A stretch of DNA of 10,073 nucleotides, taken from NCBI GenBank assembly GCA_027004335.1, contig JALTID010000126.1, forward strand, positions 1-10,073. Reading direction: 5' to 3'. Of the stretch, positions 6,736-10,073 are shown piece by piece (the stretch's first letter is position 1; every line of letters begins with the position of its first letter). The position numbers were made by a program, and so were the translations under genes. Source of the stretch: JALTID01 sp027004335 [NCBI: bacterium]. Lineage in GTDB: Bacteria; JALSQH01. A model generated the notes under the pieces. It ran no database searches and was not told where the DNA came from. It saw nothing but the letters and a program-made list of their open reading frames with translations.

Positions 6736-7979
6736 GAGTAAAATTTGTACCTTCCGATTTTTTTGTTGAGGAGGTAATTAGTCTCCCCATTGATGAGGAA
6801 GCTGTGTGGCCCTATGCTCTTTTTAAGCTTGAAAAGGTGGGCTACAATACCTGGTATATACTCAAGGCGATTTCAGACAGGTATTTCCATTTTGAAGAAG
6901 ATCCAAGATCGCTCTTTCAGATAGGAGGGCTAAAAGATAAAAATGCGTATACAGTTCAGTATGTTACCCTTCCCCTTAATTTTTTGAGAGGTAACCCCAA
7001 GAGGATCGAGTCCCTTGCCCGGTATCCATTTGAGTTCAGTAAGCCACGTAGAATGGCGAGATTTACCTTTCTTGGGTATGTGCCCTATCCCATGGGTGCA
7101 GACAAGATACTGGGCAATAAATTCGTTCTTATTCTTAGAGATCTTGATGAGTTCGCAATTAGAAGTCTTCCAGAATTATTGGAGAAGAAAGAAAGATCAG
7201 GTTTCCCCAATTACTATGATTCCCAGAGATTTTACCATGTAAGAAGTCGCAGTGATTTTGTGGCAAGACTCATCCTCAGAAGAGAGTTTTTAGGTGCTTT
7301 GAAACTTTTTTTTACTAATTATCAGGAGGATATAGGAGAGAGAAACAGGGTAAATGAAGAGATCGTAAAAAAATACTGGAAAGACTGGGATATGCTGAAG
7401 GATTATTTTAATGGCTTACTCTCTGAGCTTGTTTTAGATGTTCTGAGTGAAAATAACAAACCAGAATATGCCCTGGGAATGATCAGTGACAGGGTGATGG
7501 ATTTCCACTTTATGAAGTATCAGGCTTATGTATGGAATAAGTTTCTGAACAAGGTATTTCGGATTATTGGGTTAAGAGGTAAGAGCTCTCAAGTTGTTGA
7601 TATTAACTTGCTTTTCCCTGAATATTTTCCCTTTCCAGATTTAAAGCTTAATCTTCTTTACAGGAAATGGGCAGAGGAGCCTGGTGATATAGAAGAGCTT
7701 AAGGAAATTGTGCTGAGAGCAAAGTCCGAAGTCCTCAGGGAAGAAGGGATCGAAAACGCATCTTTCAATATTAAAAAGTTCAGGACTACATATTTCAAAA
7801 AATTTAGCAGAGATGTATGGGTAAGACCTTCAATTTTATCGTATGGTGAAGCCGCATTTGATGAAGCTTTCCCTGGAAAATACAGGTACACTTTCTCCTT
7901 TACACTTCCTTCAGGCACCTACGCAACAATTTTCACGAAAGCTATATTTTTAGAGTTGGAAAGAAAAAAGGGGGGATAA
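6732..7979 (+). CDS. truD: tRNA pseudouridine synthase D, divergent member
   Basis: The protein has 415 residues, longer than E. coli TruD (about 350). It converts a uridine in tRNA (U13 in E. coli) to pseudouridine. Visible family marks are the N-terminal D-F-F-V-E-E-V at 9-15; GGLKDKNAYT at 65-74 with the catalytic Asp69; GNKFVLILRDL at 128-138; and the C-terminal LPSGTYAT at 392-399. The conserved NYFGxQRFG block reads N-Y-Y-D-S-Q-R-F-Y at 160-168, so both glycines are replaced (Asp163 and Tyr168). The insertion domain between about 200 and 370 is poorly conserved. The start is fixed by the ATGA overlap with the DsbA-like gene. No Shine-Dalgarno lies within the usual distance. The TAA stop lies in the loop of the terminator of the convergent gene. 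Synthase function is likely, but the target uridine may differ. Confidence 0.88.
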   Translation: MRVKFVPSDFFVEEVISLPIDEEAVWPYALFKLEKVGYNTWYILKAISDRYFHFEEDPRSLFQIGGLKDKNAYTVQYVTLPLNFLRGNPKRIESLARYPFEFSKPRRMARFTFLGYVPYPMGADKILGNKFVLILRDLDEFAIRSLPELLEKKERSGFPNYYDSQRFYHVRSRSDFVARLILRREFLGALKLFFTNYQEDIGERNRVNEEIVKKYWKDWDMLKDYFNGLLSELVLDVLSENNKPEYALGMISDRVMDFHFMKYQAYVWNKFLNKVFRIIGLRGKSSQVVDINLLFPEYFPFPDLKLNLLYRKWAEEPGDIEELKEIVLRAKSEVLREEGIENASFNIKKFRTTYFKKFSRDVWVRPSILSYGEAAFDEAFPGKYRYTFSFTLPSGTYATIFTKAIFLELERKKGG

Positions 7980-7984
7980 CCCCC
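7964..7984 (-). terminator. Intrinsic terminator of the CapA-CoADR-like unit
   Basis: Reading the minus strand, GGGGG (7980-7984), loop TTAT (7976-7979) and CCCCC (7971-7975, with one extra C at 7970) form a perfect 5-bp GC stem. It is followed at once by TTTTTT (7964-7969). It begins 4 nt after the CoADR-like stop codon. In the plus direction the same hairpin follows TruD but lacks an immediate T-run, so it should work mainly on the minus strand. It overlaps the last codons and the stop of truD. Confidence 0.8.
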
Positions 7985-7988
7985 GATT

Positions 7989-9350
7989 CTATTTGAATTT
8001 TTTCTTTCCCACATTAGCAGCAACCAGCACAGGATCCCATGTTGGAGCAAATGGTGGTGCATAGGCTAAATCAATTTCACTAAGTTCCTTTATTGTCATG
8101 TTGTTATGAAGTACGGTAGCAAGGACATCTATTCTCAATCCAGTTCCCTGTCCCCCTGCAAGCATGGCCCCGATCAACCTTCCAGATGGTTTCTCTGCTA
8201 AGAGTTTCACTGTGATTTTTTCTTTTGTTGGGAAATATCCTGCTTGTGTTTTGTCAACTATTTCCACCGATTCAAAATCAATGCCTGCCTTTTCTGCATC
8301 AACTGTTGAGAGTCCTGTTCTTGCGATTTCCACCCCGAAAACTTTTGCAACAGCGCTTCCAAGAGTACCGGGAAATTTTTCCACATCTTTATTAAAAGCT
8401 GCGTTGGCACCTGCATATCTTCCGCTTCTATTCGCATTTAAGGCGAGTGGCAGAAAAGCTGGTTTCCCTGTTATTCTGTTCTTATACTCCACACAATCAC
8501 CGCCAGCAAAAATATAGCTGAAGTTTGTTCGCAGATAATCATTAACTTTTATTGCGCCAGTTTCTCCTAATTCAATTCCTGCTTCTTTAGCTAATTCCAC
8601 ATTGGGCCTGACTCCTATTCCCACCAGAACAAAGTCAGTTTCTACTTTGCCGTTGTTTGTAATTACTCTTTTGACCTTTCCATTTTCTCCTTCAAAGGCT
8701 TCTACCTTTGTTTCAAATTTGAATTTAACACCGTTTCTTTCCATCTCGTCTGTAGCGATTTTTGCAATATCAGCGTCCATTGTACCCAGGGCGTGATCAA
8801 GAAGTTCTATCACTGTAACATCCATTCCTGTATGGGCAAGATTCTCTGCTACTTCCAGTCCGATGAATCCTGCTCCCACAAGCACAGCTTTTGAAGGTTT
8901 ATTTTCTTCAATGTATTTTTTTATCCTCAATCCATCTTTGAGAGTGTGGAGGTAAAAAATATTCTTCAGATCCACGCCAGGGACATTTAATCTCACAGGT
9001 GAAGCTCCAGTTGTGTAAATTAATCTATCAAACTCCATGGTGAATTCCTCGTCTGTTTCTCTGTTAAGAACCCTTACTTTTTTATTTTTTGCGTCTAATT
9101 CAACAACTTCGTGATTAATTCTCACATCTATTCCTCTGTCTTTTCTTGCTTTTTCCAGTGGCAGGACAATAAGAGTATCGGGGTCAGTTATAACATTTCC
9201 CAGATAGTATGGAAGCCCGCATGCCCCGTAGGATATGTGAGGGTCTCTTTCAAAGACCACAACTTCAAGTTCTTTGTTTCTTCTCTTAGCTTGACTGGCA
9301 GCGCTCATCCCTGCTGCTACTCCTCCAATAACTATCAATCGTTCTGGCAT
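7989..9350 (-). CDS. CoA-disulfide reductase / NADH oxidase-type FAD oxidoreductase
   Basis: The protein has 453 residues, full length for the family. An N-terminal FAD site V-I-G-G-V-A-A-G-M is at 7-15. The single redox cysteine Cys44 lies in S-Y-G-A-C-G-L-P-Y-Y, as in CoA-disulfide reductases and related NADH oxidases; the two-Cys motif of glutathione reductase is absent. The NAD(P)H-binding motif V-G-A-G-F-I-G is at 158-164, and the second FAD motif F-A-G-G-D-C at 281-286. The dimerisation domain ends with Y-A-P-P-F-A-P-T-W-D-P near 430-440; its Tyr430 is a candidate for the tyrosine used by CoA-disulfide reductases. The reaction is either CoA-disulfide or polysulfide reduction with NAD(P)H, or NADH oxidation by O2 or peroxide. 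These cannot be told apart by sequence here. The protein is cytoplasmic. It lies 3 bp downstream of the CapA-like gene. Confidence 0.92.
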   Translation of the reverse strand: MPERLIVIGGVAAGMSAASQAKRRNKELEVVVFERDPHISYGACGLPYYLGNVITDPDTLIVLPLEKARKDRGIDVRINHEVVELDAKNKKVRVLNRETDEEFTMEFDRLIYTTGASPVRLNVPGVDLKNIFYLHTLKDGLRIKKYIEENKPSKAVLVGAGFIGLEVAENLAHTGMDVTVIELLDHALGTMDADIAKIATDEMERNGVKFKFETKVEAFEGENGKVKRVITNNGKVETDFVLVGIGVRPNVELAKEAGIELGETGAIKVNDYLRTNFSYIFAGGDCVEYKNRITGKPAFLPLALNANRSGRYAGANAAFNKDVEKFPGTLGSAVAKVFGVEIARTGLSTVDAEKAGIDFESVEIVDKTQAGYFPTKEKITVKLLAEKPSGRLIGAMLAGGQGTGLRIDVLATVLHNNMTIKELSEIDLAYAPPFAPTWDPVLVAANVGKKKFK

Positions 9351-9353
9351 TTT

Positions 9354-10073
9354 TTACCTCCTTTTTGTCTTCTTTATGGGTAGAGCAAACTCTCCGTTTT
9401 CTAAAAAAAGTGGAGAAGTCAGGGGAAAATCTTCCATTGAGAGTTCCCTGATCAGTTTGAATGCACGCTCCCTTTTATCTGGCAGAGGTCCTCCCGGTTT
9501 TTTCTGTATAAATGAAAATATTTTTCCTTTTATAAATTCACCTTTCTTATCAATTGTAATTTTAACAAGTGGTGCAAGCCCCTCTTCTTTTTTAAGGCTG
9601 ATCCAACCGTAGGTGCAAAAATTTCCAAGACTGTAAAGTATCAATCTTTTTTTGTATACTTCCATTGCCCTTGGTACATGAGGGCCATGGCCGATTATTA
9701 GATCCGCTCCTGCATCAATTGCCATATGGGCAAATTTTACCACATTCCCTCTATTTTCTCCGAAAAAATACTCATCTTCATTTCTTGTATGAAGAGCGGA
9801 AAGCCCCTCTCCCCCATTATGAACTGATACGATGATGATAGGATATTCTCTGGATAATTTTTTTATGCTTTTTGTTATCTCATCAGGGTGTAAAATACTT
9901 CCCGGTGGAGGACCAAAAGAGACAGCTATCAGTGCGATCTTAACTCCGTCTAAAGTGAAGGTTGCCACATCTCCATATTTTGTAGCGAATTGAATCTTAA
10001 CCTTTTTTAAAACCCTTTCTGTGGAGAGAAGGCCGCATTCCCCGAAATCCATGGAGTGATTGTTGGCGAGAGA
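9354..10073 (-). CDS. CapA-family metallophosphatase-like protein, N-terminus outside window
   Basis: The frame stays open to the window edge. Before the internal ATG at 10052, codons for S-L-A-N-N-H-S are present, giving the CapA signature L-A-N-N-H-S-M-D-F-G. The gene therefore starts beyond base 10073 and the ATG is not its start. Further family motifs are V-S-V-H-N-G-G-E, where most members have H-W-G-x-E, then A-D-L-I-I-G-H-G-P-H-V, and I-L-Y-S-L-G-N-F. The conserved Asn, His and Asp residues are the metal ligands of the calcineurin-like fold. The family is named for capsule and poly-gamma-glutamate synthesis proteins (CapA/PgsA), but most single members have no proven role. No polyglutamate synthase genes are visible nearby. 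The 239 visible residues include the normal C-terminal end, which is Lys/Arg-rich. Confidence 0.9.
   Translation of the reverse strand, partial: SLANNHSMDFGECGLLSTERVLKKVKIQFATKYGDVATFTLDGVKIALIAVSFGPPPGSILHPDEITKSIKKLSREYPIIIVSVHNGGEGLSALHTRNEDEYFFGENRGNVVKFAHMAIDAGADLIIGHGPHVPRAMEVYKKRLILYSLGNFCTYGWISLKKEEGLAPLVKITIDKKGEFIKGKIFSFIQKKPGGPLPDKRERAFKLIRELSMEDFPLTSPLFLENGEFALPIKKTKRR
9357..9362 (-). promoter_or_regulatory. Shine-Dalgarno of the CoADR-like gene, made from CapA-like codons
   Basis: AGGAGG on the minus strand is exactly the last two Arg codons of the CapA-like gene, and its TAA follows directly. It sits 6 nt before ATG 9350, an optimal spacing, and ties translation of the flavoprotein to the end of the upstream gene. 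Confidence 0.8.

Noticed and set aside
8164-8517. Plus-strand open frame of 117 codons inside the flavoprotein gene
   Set aside because: It is fully antisense to a gene with clear family motifs; Ser/Pro/Phe-rich composition is typical of a shadow frame.
9111-9383. Plus-strand open frame across the start of the flavoprotein gene
   Set aside because: It runs antisense over the FAD-binding region and has no ribosome site.
1-10073. CRISPR array, insertion sequence, tRNA, riboswitch or phage gene
   Set aside because: No regular repeats, transposase motifs, cloverleaf or long structured leader was seen; intergenic gaps are all about 120 bp or less.

Overview
The window is an AT-rich stretch of bacterial chromosome (roughly 40% G+C by eye). 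It carries nine protein genes packed tightly in short operons, with no RNA gene, insertion sequence, phage gene or CRISPR array visible. Three proteins have clear lipobox signal peptides, and two more are membrane-anchored or exported thioredoxin-like proteins. This points to a cell with an active extracytoplasmic space, most likely a diderm. None of the lipoproteins has Asp after the lipid Cys, so outer-membrane sorting is plausible under Enterobacteria-type rules. Arginine codons are mostly AGA/AGG, and the proteins are rich in Lys, Glu and aromatics. The sequence alone does not place the phylum; an uncultured or thermophilic lineage is possible but not shown.

Left part (1-3248). The C-terminal end of an unrecognised, perhaps TIM-barrel-like protein overlaps a DUF2961/GH172-type lipoprotein, a likely surface glycan-acting enzyme. 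Facing them on the minus strand is a lipoprotein with PD40/TolB-like beta-propeller repeats. Its consensus-like promoter sits so close to its ATG that the mRNA would be almost leaderless.

Middle (3367-7979, all plus strand). First comes a two-gene unit: a TetR-family regulator and, overlapping it, a protein that matches Tam41-type CDP-diacylglycerol synthases (nucleotidyltransferase fold) rather than the usual bacterial CdsA. After a 52-bp gap follows a translationally coupled four-gene operon: a membrane-anchored TlpA/ResA-like protein, an exported TlpA-like protein, a DsbA-like lipoprotein, and a divergent tRNA pseudouridine synthase TruD. The first three form an extracytoplasmic thiol-disulfide module. 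TruD is attached through an ATGA overlap with no Shine-Dalgarno of its own.

Right part (7989-10073, minus strand). A CapA-family metallophosphatase-like gene, cut by the window edge, is followed by a single-cysteine CoA-disulfide reductase/NADH oxidase-type flavoprotein. A compact GC hairpin plus T-run overlapping the TruD stop codon terminates this unit.

The most interesting points are the Tam41-like gene paired with its own TetR regulator, the thiol-redox operon ending in an atypical TruD, and the pattern in which downstream genes have strong Shine-Dalgarno sequences (often encoded in the last codons of the preceding gene) while first genes have promoters almost touching their start codons. 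No clearly novel multi-gene system is proven here.
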